The notes under the pieces: generated by a model | What the model was told of the DNA's origin: nothing | Seen by the model: the letters and a program-made list of their open reading frames with translations, nothing else | Databases searched by the model: none | Shown here: one piece after another, positions 8,393-17,900 of the stretch | Layout: each line of letters begins with the position of its first letter | Position numbering within the stretch: the first letter of the stretch is position 1 | Made by a program: the position numbers and the translations under genes | IMG/VR virus record: IMGVR_UViG_3300006735_000242 | Location: 1-24,472 of that record | Reading direction: 5' to 3' (one strand) | DNA length: 24,472 nt | From: a virus

Positions 8393-11026
8393 ATGGTAAG
8401 CGGAAAGAGTACACACACCACCAGACTCACCGATGGTGACTTCATCATGTCGCCCTCACTCACCAACCTGTTTGAAGGAGCGCACGGCAATGGAATACTA
8501 CTACTCGAGGATGGTGCTACCAACGGTGGCAACAGGAACACACCAGCATCGTTATCGGGCGCAGTTTCGGCCAACGGTACTAATGGACTCAACATCAAGG
8601 CTGGTTATGCTGTCATAGACGGGATGATTGTCGACTTCGGTAATTACACAGTAGGTGTGAATGCCAACACGTACTCACTTACCTTAGAGCAGAGTACAAT
8701 CGAAGGCACTAATGTAGCACTCTCAGACTCAGGCGATTCAGTCCTATTAGTGGTATACGTCTGCACTAACGGAAAGGACGATAGTGCCACAGACGCTCAT
8801 AACATCCAAGTCGAGATGGGAACGAAAGTCACCAGTGGATTCCCCGTCACACCAGAGACATTCCTCTCAGACCCCAGCGGTCTCAACTCTGGATTGACTC
8901 TCAATTCTAAGCAGAGCACTGTCCTCGCAGTCGTCAAGTGTGTACATAACGCATCAGGTGGTAACCTCAATCTACAAGTCGATACGATATACGACATGAG
9001 AACCTACATTCGACATTCCCCCATATACTTCACACCGATGACAAAAGACAGCATCGGCACTTACACTAACAGAATCACATCGCATGTTGAACTCGATGGT
9101 ATGCATGGTGCTGGTGATGAGGGCGGTGCACTCAGCAAGACGGACAACCCTCTAGGTGCTCTCTGGATGAGCCACAATGAGAACGACGAATCCGTGTTCT
9201 ATCTCAGCGGCAAGCAATCCAGCAGCAGGAACACATGGAGGCTCGGTCCTGACAACCTAGTGACGGCAACCACCACGCAGACGTTCAAGGTCGACACTGG
9301 TAATTACTTCATCATGACACCGGGAGGCGCTGGTGTAGAACTCAATCCAGTAGGGACTTTCCCCAAGAGCCACGTAATCACCGTACTGAACCTAAGTGGT
9401 TCTAACACGGTTCTATTCAATGAATCTCCAGATGGTAATTCCGGAACTGCCAAGTTTACACTAGCGACTAACAAGAGCGCCATCTTTGCCTATGATGGTA
9501 ACAACACTTGGAGACAGGCATTCGTTTCTGGTAACGTATCAGGTGCAGCGAGTGGTGTCGTTGGTAGGATGCAGATAGCAGACGGTGCTGGAAATCACAC
9601 ATCGGATGCAGATATCACGTTCGACAAGGGCGAGGTCACAGGTGTCCTAATCAATAACGGCGGTGGATACAGCGCTGCTACTACTGCTGCCATGACGGTA
9701 GATGGCGTGAACGCAACCACGAAGATATCCGTCGGTGATGTGCTACGAAGGACGAACAACGCAGGTGATGTGATAGGCACTGTGACAGCAGTCACATCCA
9801 CTAGCATCACCATCGGTGCTGGGACTCTCGTCACCGTGAACGACGATGACCCAATCTACAGAGAGGGGAAGATAACAATCGATGGTGTGGCTAATATCAG
9901 CAAGCCTATCTTCGGCCCTACAGGCATCGAGTTCACACCGATTGGCAAAAACCCGTACAAGACCACAGCGGCTAACTCGCTCTGGAGGAACAGCGCTGAC
10001 AGCAACAGGCTCTACTCAGGTAGCACCAAGATACTGCTCGATGGGGACAGCGTCGGTGCGACTACTATTCTAGGTCTCACCGATACACCAGCCAACTTCA
10101 CTAGCGCGGCGAACAAGTTCCTGCAAGTCAACAGCACACCTGATGCAATCATATTCGACACGATAGCCGAGGGAGACCTACCAACGGCACTCCCGAGTGT
10201 TGCCTCGATAGGACAGTCCGGCGTCGGTGCTGCTGGAGTCCTCACTGTCAACAAGGACCTCACGGTCACAGGTGACCTAATCGTCAGTGGCACTACGACG
10301 ACCATCAACGTAGACACCGTGAATGTCGAGGACATCAACCTGACACTCGGTAGCGGAGTCGGCGCGGATGCCGATGTAACTGGTGGTGGCATCACTCTTG
10401 CCAGTACCGACAATGCTCATACAATACTGTACGAGTCCAGTGACGACTCTTGGAGATTCAGCGACCACGTCCTACCAACCACGGACACTGCGAAGGACTT
10501 AGGCACATCGTCCGTGAAATGGGGCACTATACACGTTGGTGCGGTCAGCACTGGTACATTTGCAGGCACTGGTAATCTCAGCATACCTGCGAACGGCAGC
10601 GTCCTCAAGGTCGATAGCACAGGCAAGGTCGGTGTCAACCAAGCGTCACCTGTGGCTTCGTTCCAGTACGAGAGCGTCGGCCATGGGTATGTAACAGGCG
10701 CGAGCACGACAGGCAGCGACACGGCTGAGGCACACACGCTATTCGCAAAGACAGCATTCGGCTCGGCTGAGGCTCTCATTCTTTGCAACAACACCACAGA
10801 CGCCACATTCGAGACTCACAAGGCAGTCATCAGCACCGTGCCCACGAGTAGCGGGGCTAGTGCGGCAGTGGTGTCCGTGTACGGGCAGGTGAGAACAGAT
10901 GCCAGTAAGGCATTCTGCACCTTCGCAGCACAGGAGTCTGGCGGCAACATACAACTTCTAATCACGCCCGGTGTCGGTAGTACGGCATATACGTTTAAGG
11001 TGGCATGGAAGGGCATAGCGGTATGA
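8393..11026 (+). CDS. Tail fibre/adhesin protein 1 (877 residues)
   Basis: The N-terminal part (about residues 1-230) reads like a tail attachment domain: an opening TRLTDGDFIMSPSLTNLFEG, then beta-strands with GYAVIDGMIVDFG. The middle is a series of short beta repeats. Around residues 616-672 (10241-10410) is the module LTVTGDLIVSGTTTTINVDT followed by VEDINLTLGSG and GGITLAST. This module is widespread in tail fibres of marine phages. A KVGVNQASPVASF element (about 743-755) is a diverged copy of the GIGTTSP-type repeat. The last 110 residues form a compact beta domain ending in FKVAWKGIAV, probably the trimer knob or receptor-binding head. There is no coiled coil and no S74 peptidase. It is transcribed with its neighbours. 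Fibre assignment is fairly firm; the receptor is unknown. Confidence 0.85.
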   Translation: MVSGKSTHTTRLTDGDFIMSPSLTNLFEGAHGNGILLLEDGATNGGNRNTPASLSGAVSANGTNGLNIKAGYAVIDGMIVDFGNYTVGVNANTYSLTLEQSTIEGTNVALSDSGDSVLLVVYVCTNGKDDSATDAHNIQVEMGTKVTSGFPVTPETFLSDPSGLNSGLTLNSKQSTVLAVVKCVHNASGGNLNLQVDTIYDMRTYIRHSPIYFTPMTKDSIGTYTNRITSHVELDGMHGAGDEGGALSKTDNPLGALWMSHNENDESVFYLSGKQSSSRNTWRLGPDNLVTATTTQTFKVDTGNYFIMTPGGAGVELNPVGTFPKSHVITVLNLSGSNTVLFNESPDGNSGTAKFTLATNKSAIFAYDGNNTWRQAFVSGNVSGAASGVVGRMQIADGAGNHTSDADITFDKGEVTGVLINNGGGYSAATTAAMTVDGVNATTKISVGDVLRRTNNAGDVIGTVTAVTSTSITIGAGTLVTVNDDDPIYREGKITIDGVANISKPIFGPTGIEFTPIGKNPYKTTAANSLWRNSADSNRLYSGSTKILLDGDSVGATTILGLTDTPANFTSAANKFLQVNSTPDAIIFDTIAEGDLPTALPSVASIGQSGVGAAGVLTVNKDLTVTGDLIVSGTTTTINVDTVNVEDINLTLGSGVGADADVTGGGITLASTDNAHTILYESSDDSWRFSDHVLPTTDTAKDLGTSSVKWGTIHVGAVSTGTFAGTGNLSIPANGSVLKVDSTGKVGVNQASPVASFQYESVGHGYVTGASTTGSDTAEAHTLFAKTAFGSAEALILCNNTTDATFETHKAVISTVPTSSGASAAVVSVYGQVRTDASKAFCTFAAQESGGNIQLLITPGVGSTAYTFKVAWKGIAV

Positions 11027-11027
11027 T

Positions 11028-11035
11028 GGAGGTGA
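11028..11035 (+). promoter_or_regulatory. Shine-Dalgarno site that fixes a GTG start
   Basis: The 8-base sequence GGAGGTGA sits five bases before GTG 11041. It is the strongest such site in the window and supports a GTG start where no ATG is nearby. Confidence 0.8.
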
Positions 11036-11040
11036 GTTGA

Positions 11041-12723
11041 GTGGCAGAGAAGGATTTCCGTGTACAGAAGGGACTCATAGTCGCTGATGGTGATGTAACT
11101 GTCCCATCCGCACATACCGTGTTCGCTGGTACTTTCAACACAGATGGTGACTCCTCCAATCCTAACTTTGGGCTTACGATGTCAGGCAAGACAATCACCG
11201 CTGATGGTCAGGATACCAACATAGATGTCGAGATTACTCCTAAAGGAACTGGTAGTCTATTAGCAACTCGCATCAATAACACCGTGATTGGGAACGTCAC
11301 ACCTGCTGCGGCTACGGTCACCGCCCTGACTGCCACAACCACATCCACTCTACGTGGTGCAATCACCACTGGGGACACTGCGGCGGATACCACCATCACG
11401 CAAGCGAACTCGGCAGTGGATTCCGATGGTCGCGCACTGACCATAACGGCAGGTTCACCACCGAGTGGTAATACTGCCGATACAGGCGCTGGTGGAAACC
11501 TAATTCTCGCTGCTGGTGCTGGTAAGGGAACAGAGGATGGTGGTAGCATACTGTTCAAAGTCGCGGATGGTGCTGGCACTTCTCAGAATCTCAACACACC
11601 GGCAACCGCCCTCACCATTGCGGATGACAAGTCGTTCACCTTCGGTGGGGCTATCAACTTCGACAGCCAAAACATGACCAACGTCGACATCGACAGCGGT
11701 ACGATAGACGGCACGACGATTGGTGCTGCTACACCCGACACCATAGCAGGGACATCCCTTACCATCGATAGCGTAGAGATAGACGGCAAGGTCATCACGA
11801 TGACCGGGGACACGAACGACACCGTGACAATGACTGCGGCAGCAGCAGGTGCATTCACCATCGCAACGACGGACCACGGTGCTGCCAATTACGGCGGGGA
11901 CATAACAGCGAATGCCGATGGAAACATCATTCTGAATACCCTCAATATAGGCAACTCTGGAAATGACGCTAAAATCGCCTTCCAGTACAACAGTAGTGAT
12001 AGAGTCGTAGTCAAGAGCGGTGCGGTAGCAAACACACCGGTCTTGGTCGTCACTGGAAACGTGGACATATCAGGCTCTCTCCAAGGTCCTAGCGGTGCTG
12101 CTGGTGTGACCAACATAGTGGCAGCAGGGTCAGTGACCGGTGTCACCGACCTCACAGCATCGGGGGAAGTGAGAAGCGGGCATGCCGACCTCATACAGAC
12201 AGACGGCATACTGGGCTTGGATGAGAACAAGTCAAGCATCGTCGAAATCAACGGCACTAACTTCTACACCAGCGAGACAATCTCCATCACTGTTGCATCA
12301 AACCAGATTGCAACCCCCGGTAATACGGGCTACACGACTGGAAACTATGGCGGACAGGGCGTCATCAAAGTCATGGTGCTGAATACGGATGGTGGTAGTA
12401 CAGAAGTCTATCAAGTGGCTGAGGCCCTAGCCGTCTTCTCCCACAAGGACGATGAGACCACACCTGTGATAAAACTCAGAACAGTGCAGAAGGTAATAGG
12501 CTATTTCAATGAGCAAGGACTTATCGAAAGCACGGTCACGTATGAGTCCGGTAATGTTGGAATAGGCCACTTCGAGTGGGTTAGACAGCCAGATGCCTAC
12601 GGCACTGGTGTTGATGGTATGGCTCTCATATGGGTGTTCACCAAACCAACGGCGATAGAAGCAGGCACAATGCAGATATCCTGCAACGTGAATGGAATGT
12701 CACTACAAGGGGCAGGTGGTTGA
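11041..12723 (+). CDS. Tail fibre/adhesin protein 2 (560 residues)
   Basis: It starts at GTG behind a perfect GGAGGTGA. The N-terminus MAEKDFRVQKGLIV is almost identical to that of the 1303-residue fibre (MGEKDFRVRKGLIV), so the two probably dock on the same partner. Residues about 60-330 are Thr/Ala/Gly/Asp-rich beta repeats, including TVTALTATTTSTL and DIDSGTIDGTTIG, typical of shaft regions. Residues about 345-355 (SLQGPSGAAGV) hold a short Gly-Pro stretch before the C-terminal domain. The last 180 residues are different in character, with normal globular composition (IKVMVLNTDGGSTEVYQVAE) and several aromatic residues, and are the likely receptor-binding tip. The tip has no recognised family. 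It follows fibre 1 after 14 bases, within the same operon. Confidence 0.83.
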   Translation: MAEKDFRVQKGLIVADGDVTVPSAHTVFAGTFNTDGDSSNPNFGLTMSGKTITADGQDTNIDVEITPKGTGSLLATRINNTVIGNVTPAAATVTALTATTTSTLRGAITTGDTAADTTITQANSAVDSDGRALTITAGSPPSGNTADTGAGGNLILAAGAGKGTEDGGSILFKVADGAGTSQNLNTPATALTIADDKSFTFGGAINFDSQNMTNVDIDSGTIDGTTIGAATPDTIAGTSLTIDSVEIDGKVITMTGDTNDTVTMTAAAAGAFTIATTDHGAANYGGDITANADGNIILNTLNIGNSGNDAKIAFQYNSSDRVVVKSGAVANTPVLVVTGNVDISGSLQGPSGAAGVTNIVAAGSVTGVTDLTASGEVRSGHADLIQTDGILGLDENKSSIVEINGTNFYTSETISITVASNQIATPGNTGYTTGNYGGQGVIKVMVLNTDGGSTEVYQVAEALAVFSHKDDETTPVIKLRTVQKVIGYFNEQGLIESTVTYESGNVGIGHFEWVRQPDAYGTGVDGMALIWVFTKPTAIEAGTMQISCNVNGMSLQGAGG

Positions 12724-12727
12724 TAGT

Positions 12728-14947
12728 ATGGCTGCACCGGATTTAGCATCGGCAAACAGCACATCGAAAGCGGCAGCATTCGAGAGAGTGCTGGTAGCGA
12801 AGACCAATGCCACTGACACCACGACCAGCGGTAATAGCAACAGCGCTGGAGATATGGGATTCCAAGTGAACAATGTTTCCAGATTCTCAGCAGGGGACTA
12901 CATCAGCGGAAATAACATCAGGAAGAATACGAGAGTCACCGCTACCGGTACGGTTCAGGGTGTCGGTAGTGCTACCTCTATTCACATCGATAGACCACTC
13001 TTAGGTGACATAGGTGCTTCTGCGACCGTCTCTATCTTCCAAGCAAGAGAGGCAGCCGCAGACGGCCCACCCGGCTTCGAGTTGAAGGCTGGGACTAACA
13101 TATCGATAGCGGCTTCGAGCCAGAATGCCGTGGGTGCTACTGTACTCGAGATAACCGCAAGCGGCGGTGCTCTCGATATAGACGGTCTGAGTGCTATCGG
13201 CGCTCTAGCGAATGGTGATACTTTCCCAGTCGATGACGGTGATAATGGTACTAACACGAAAGCCACCATGACTCAGTTGAAGACCTACATGGAGAGCAAT
13301 CTATCCTTCCCAGTCACCGCTGTCAGCGGTGGTGTCGATAACAGGATAGCGACATTCAGCAGTGCCACTGCATTGGACGGTGATGCTGACCTGACTTTCG
13401 ATGGTGACATATTCACTGTTGGTGATGGCTCGGGTAATAGCCAATTAAGGTTATTATCAAAGTTGACCAACGATGCTCCGTTCAAGATATCACACCAAGA
13501 CACTCATACCACCTTTGCCCATACAACAGAGATGATGGAGATATCAGGTGTTTATGATGATAATACCAACAACGGAACTACTCAGAATCTACTTGGAATA
13601 AGAGCAGCCTTAAACGTGAATGGAAACCACATAAATGGTACTAAGACCGGTACTGGCATACTCGTAGACGTTGATGGTACTACCATCGGTAATACCACTG
13701 GTTACGGTCTTGACGTGGATGTCGATGGGTTCGATACCAACTACGCTGCTGTGTTCAGAAGCGGTAGTGTGGGAATAGGAGCAGTGCCTGACACAGCCAC
13801 CCTGCTTGAAATCACAACACCAGACAGTGGTGGTGAAGCACTCTTCCTGACTTCGACTCATACACCGGGTGTTGGTAGCAACACTACTGGTCCAATATTA
13901 CGTTTCAATGCCAAGAGGGACGGTAGTGAGGTTGGTACAGTCAATGACGACTTGGGTGTGATACAATTCCACGGAATGTCTCATGCCAGCAACAATCATC
14001 TGTTCGGCCAAATTAAGACTAGGGCGACAGCAGTCGGCTCTGCTAGTGAGACTGGCTCTCTGCAATTCGCGGTATCCACCAGCGATACTGGTGCTCTGGA
14101 GACTGTGATGAGCATAAACGGCGGTGCGGCAGCAGTGTCATCCACAGTGGTGATAGCCGGTAATCTGCAAGTAGACGGTGCGACTACCACAGTCAACTCC
14201 ACCACCATAGAACTCGATGACAAGAACATACTACTCGCTAAAGGTATGGGTAACGACGCTGCCGTAACCGATGGTGGTATAACCCTAGTATCCACTCAAG
14301 GGAATAAGACGTTCGAATGGAAGGTTGGCAACGCTGCTTGGACATCGTCTGAGAACTTGGAGTTGGCATCCGGCAAGTCGCTCATCAGCGGCACTGCCGA
14401 CCTCAGTTCGACTGACTTATTGAAACTGGATAGCATTTCCAACGGTACAGTAGCAGTGGACAAGGCGGTAGTTCCGACGACGAACAAGGACATCGGTACG
14501 TTCGGCACTCTCACAGCAGCGAACTTGACCGCCAACACGCTAGTCACCACACCTGCGCTGTCCGTGGACTCCGTGGCGGTGTTGGATACCAGCAGCAGTT
14601 CCAGTCAGAGTTTCGATTGTGTAGCGGGCAGTGGTGCAGCCAAGAACCTAGCGACATACGCATTCGCCACATACAGAACTGCGAAGTTCATAGGTCAAAT
14701 AGTAAACAACAGCACCCATGAGACCGATTGCTTCGAAGTCCTAGTGACTTACGATGGTGATGCTGCGCCGAGTGGCAATGGCGACGTGCACATGACGACT
14801 TACGCCTACATCAGTTCGAACGACACCCCGATGGGCACTCTAGCCGCAGTCAAGAGTGGAAGTAATATAGCATTGCAGTTTACGAATACCGTCGCTGACT
14901 TCACCGGTTCATTCGCGGTGACAGCAACTCAACTAATCAAACAATGA
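12728..14947 (+). CDS. Tail fibre/adhesin protein 3 (739 residues)
   Basis: An upstream in-frame ATG at 12692 would overlap the previous gene by 32 bases. ATG 12728 (MAAPDLASANSTS) is better: it follows AGGTGG at a normal distance and lies just past the previous stop. The N-terminus differs from fibres 2 and 4, so it may dock elsewhere. Residues about 350-420 hold VGIGAVPDTATLLEI, a diverged member of the GIGTTSP repeat family, and a segment with GGEALFLTS. Residues about 475-525 (14149-14298) repeat the module of fibre 1: VIAGNLQVDGATTTVNSTT, then DDKNILLAKGMGNDAAVTDG. The C-terminal 120 residues (from about 620, YAFATYRTAKFIGQ) form a beta domain like those ending many marine phage fibres, ending in VTATQLIKQ. 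The fibre call rests on this module order and on the neighbours. Confidence 0.83.
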   Translation: MAAPDLASANSTSKAAAFERVLVAKTNATDTTTSGNSNSAGDMGFQVNNVSRFSAGDYISGNNIRKNTRVTATGTVQGVGSATSIHIDRPLLGDIGASATVSIFQAREAAADGPPGFELKAGTNISIAASSQNAVGATVLEITASGGALDIDGLSAIGALANGDTFPVDDGDNGTNTKATMTQLKTYMESNLSFPVTAVSGGVDNRIATFSSATALDGDADLTFDGDIFTVGDGSGNSQLRLLSKLTNDAPFKISHQDTHTTFAHTTEMMEISGVYDDNTNNGTTQNLLGIRAALNVNGNHINGTKTGTGILVDVDGTTIGNTTGYGLDVDVDGFDTNYAAVFRSGSVGIGAVPDTATLLEITTPDSGGEALFLTSTHTPGVGSNTTGPILRFNAKRDGSEVGTVNDDLGVIQFHGMSHASNNHLFGQIKTRATAVGSASETGSLQFAVSTSDTGALETVMSINGGAAAVSSTVVIAGNLQVDGATTTVNSTTIELDDKNILLAKGMGNDAAVTDGGITLVSTQGNKTFEWKVGNAAWTSSENLELASGKSLISGTADLSSTDLLKLDSISNGTVAVDKAVVPTTNKDIGTFGTLTAANLTANTLVTTPALSVDSVAVLDTSSSSSQSFDCVAGSGAAKNLATYAFATYRTAKFIGQIVNNSTHETDCFEVLVTYDGDAAPSGNGDVHMTTYAYISSNDTPMGTLAAVKSGSNIALQFTNTVADFTGSFAVTATQLIKQ

Positions 14948-14975
14948 TGGACAGTGAAATCATGGTGAAAGGAAT

Positions 14976-17900
14976 ATGGGAGAAAAAGATTTCAGAGTAA
15001 GGAAGGGGCTGATAGTAGACGGTACTGGAACATCCAGTATAGCGGGCAGCCTCGGAATAGGCACTACAAGTCCCGATGCCCTTCTTCATGTTTCAAGTGG
15101 AACATCGGGTGATGCCGGAATTATCATCGAGGCCGATACCGATAACAATGATGAGGCAGACTTACCGTTCTTGTGGATGAAGCAAGATGGAGATATTACT
15201 GCACACGCCTTCCAAGCAACAAGTAATAAATTGCAGATTATCAACAACATTAGTAGTAGTGGCGGAATACAATTCCTAACAGGAACTACTAACAATACCG
15301 GAACAACTAATCCGGCTACAAGTGCATCAGTTAGACTTCATATCGCATCAGCGGGTGATGTCGGAATAGGTACTACAAGTCCCGATTCATTGCTTCATGT
15401 TAGAGGCTCAGATGCTATCCTAACAGTTGAGGACACCTCGATAGGAGTTGAAGCACTTAGCAGCAGTATGGCTGGAATAGACTTGATTTCAGATGGTATG
15501 AACAATGGTTCTTCCAAATATGGAACTGCAATCAAGTTCCTATCTTCGGATGGGCAATTTACAACAGAGAATCCCAAGTTCTTAGCAGCAATTGTCCCAA
15601 GAGCAACAGAAACTTATTCCGCCGATACAGATGGTGGAATGGCGTTAGATTTCGCAGTAACAGACGATAACCCCGGAACATCCAACTTACCTTCTGTTGC
15701 CATGACGGTAGACCATACAGGTAATGTCGGAATAGGCACTACGAGTCCTGATGCAAAATTGGAGATACAGCAGACCGACGGTGCAGTTCACGGTTTGAAG
15801 GTGTATAGGAATGATTCAAGCACATCCACCCCATTGGTCTATCTCCATGATGACAGTCAATATAATGATAACCCTACTCTCCATGTAAGGAATGATAGGG
15901 TAGACCAATACAGATATGCGGCTGTCTTTGAAGGAATGGTCGGAATAGGCACTACTACACCTGACCAGCAACTACACGTCGAGGGCAGCATCCTAGCAGA
16001 TGCCTACAACTTCGCCACGACCACGCTCGCAAGCAACTACACCGATGGTGAGACATCATTGGTTCTGACTGATGCCAGCCAGTTCCCTCTCAAGGGTTCA
16101 GGTACAATCAATGGAGTTGCCTTCACTTGGACTAGCGTTAGCACCAACACGCTCACTGTCCCTGACTTGGATGCCTCTTACACAGCAGGTGTCACGGTCG
16201 TGGCTGATACAGGTCTGTTCTTCCGAGATGGGTTCGAGAACGTGGCACAGCCTAGCGTGACCATATACGACAAGGACGACAGCGGTGCATCGAGAGACGA
16301 CTTGTCGATAAACGCAAACGCAGGAATCAGATTCAGACTAGGGAACGAGTCGCAGATGCAACTCACCACTGACCAGTTGTCGTTGACGACAGGCAACCAA
16401 GCCTCTGCTGCGATATTCGGCTTCAGGGACAGGACAGACATGGGAATCAAGTCCAACGCAGCCTACTCCGTCGGAGTGCTTGCCCCTGACAACGTATTCA
16501 TCCAAACCGACTCGAACAACAATGGTAGTACCAACTACATCGATTTTGGTCATGGCTCTAACCTAGTCGGTAGCGCAACCTCAATGATGAGGATAGTTAT
16601 GGGTGGGGCAACAGGGCCGGGCAAGATAGGAATAGGCACAACAGACCCCGACCAATTGCTTCATGTCGTAGGTGATTCCAATGACGACACCGTTGCGCTC
16701 TTCTCAACCGCAGGGGGGACTGGTGGTAGCACTCAGGGAACGGTTCACATCGGTCTGAGCCATTTCAGTACCGATGCCAACCCATCAGTTAGGATAGGGG
16801 CGGAGGAAAACGGCGTAGGTAGTTACCAAGCCGCCATGACCTTCGGGACTAGAAGTGCGACCTCCGATGCCGCACCTACCGAGAGGATGAGGTTGACTCA
16901 TAATGGACAACTACTACTCACTAATGGTACATCAGCAGCAGTAGCATCTGGTAGCGTAGGTATAGTAGAAGATGGAGATACAGTAGAGATAAGAAATCAA
17001 CATGGTATCATCAACATAGGTTCGACAAATACATCTTACATGCACATTACAACCGATAGGTCAAGATTTTACTTTGATGAAAGTTTGGTAGTCAATGATG
17101 GTATGGTATCTTCATATGACGAAGATTTACAACTTAAAAGAGCGCAATCAGATGATGAGAAAATTGTTGTAGGAGATAACTCGATGACATTCACATCTGC
17201 CGGAAATGATGTCGTTACTGTCGATGGTACGAATACTAGAGTCGGAATAGGCACTACAAGTCCACAACAGACATTAGATGTTGATGGAAACCTTTTCTTA
17301 GGCAAGAGTGGTGAAAGCACCGCTCTTACAGGCTCTCCACAGATTTTCGTGCAAGGAGATACCGCAGTTGCTACGTTTAAGGCTGACAACGCATCATCGG
17401 GCGACCAAATAGCAGGTATTCGTGTATTTGGGGATAGTTATCGCTCTATCGGCATGGTTATAGGAGACTATGATAACAGCGATGGTTCAGTGACAGAAGA
17501 TTGGATATTCGGCAGACAATACGCATCGGGGAGCAAGGCGGGTATATTCGCCGCTCCTGAGAATGGGGGTGATGAGTATATCACTGTCAACTCGGATTCT
17601 CAGAAGGCTGTGAAGATTGCAGGTGACGATGACGACATCGACTTCATCATACACGGTTCTAGCGGAGAGTATTTCCGAGCAGAAGCATCAACAGGAAGAG
17701 TCGGAATAGGTACTACGAGTCCTTCAGTCCCATTGGAAGTTGACGGTACGATAAAGGCAGACAAACTCAATTTAGTTGATGGAACTAGTGCAATCACTAT
17801 ACAATCGTCCAACCCTCTGAGGGAGAAGAAGATTTACGCAACCACTAGCGGTGATGGCTCTCCATTCGATGAGATGGTATTCCACTCTGAGGGTAGCACA

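Noticed and set aside
7839-8414. 191-codon open frame on the minus strand
   Set aside because: It lies antisense to the end of the hub gene and the whole 114-residue gene, both of which have good ribosome sites and overlapping junctions. Its translation has no recognisable pattern.
10012-10413. 133-codon minus-strand frame with hydrophobic, Val/Pro-rich translation
   Set aside because: Thr/Ser/Gly-rich fibre genes commonly leave long open antisense frames of this type. Similar shadows occur in all six fibre genes here.
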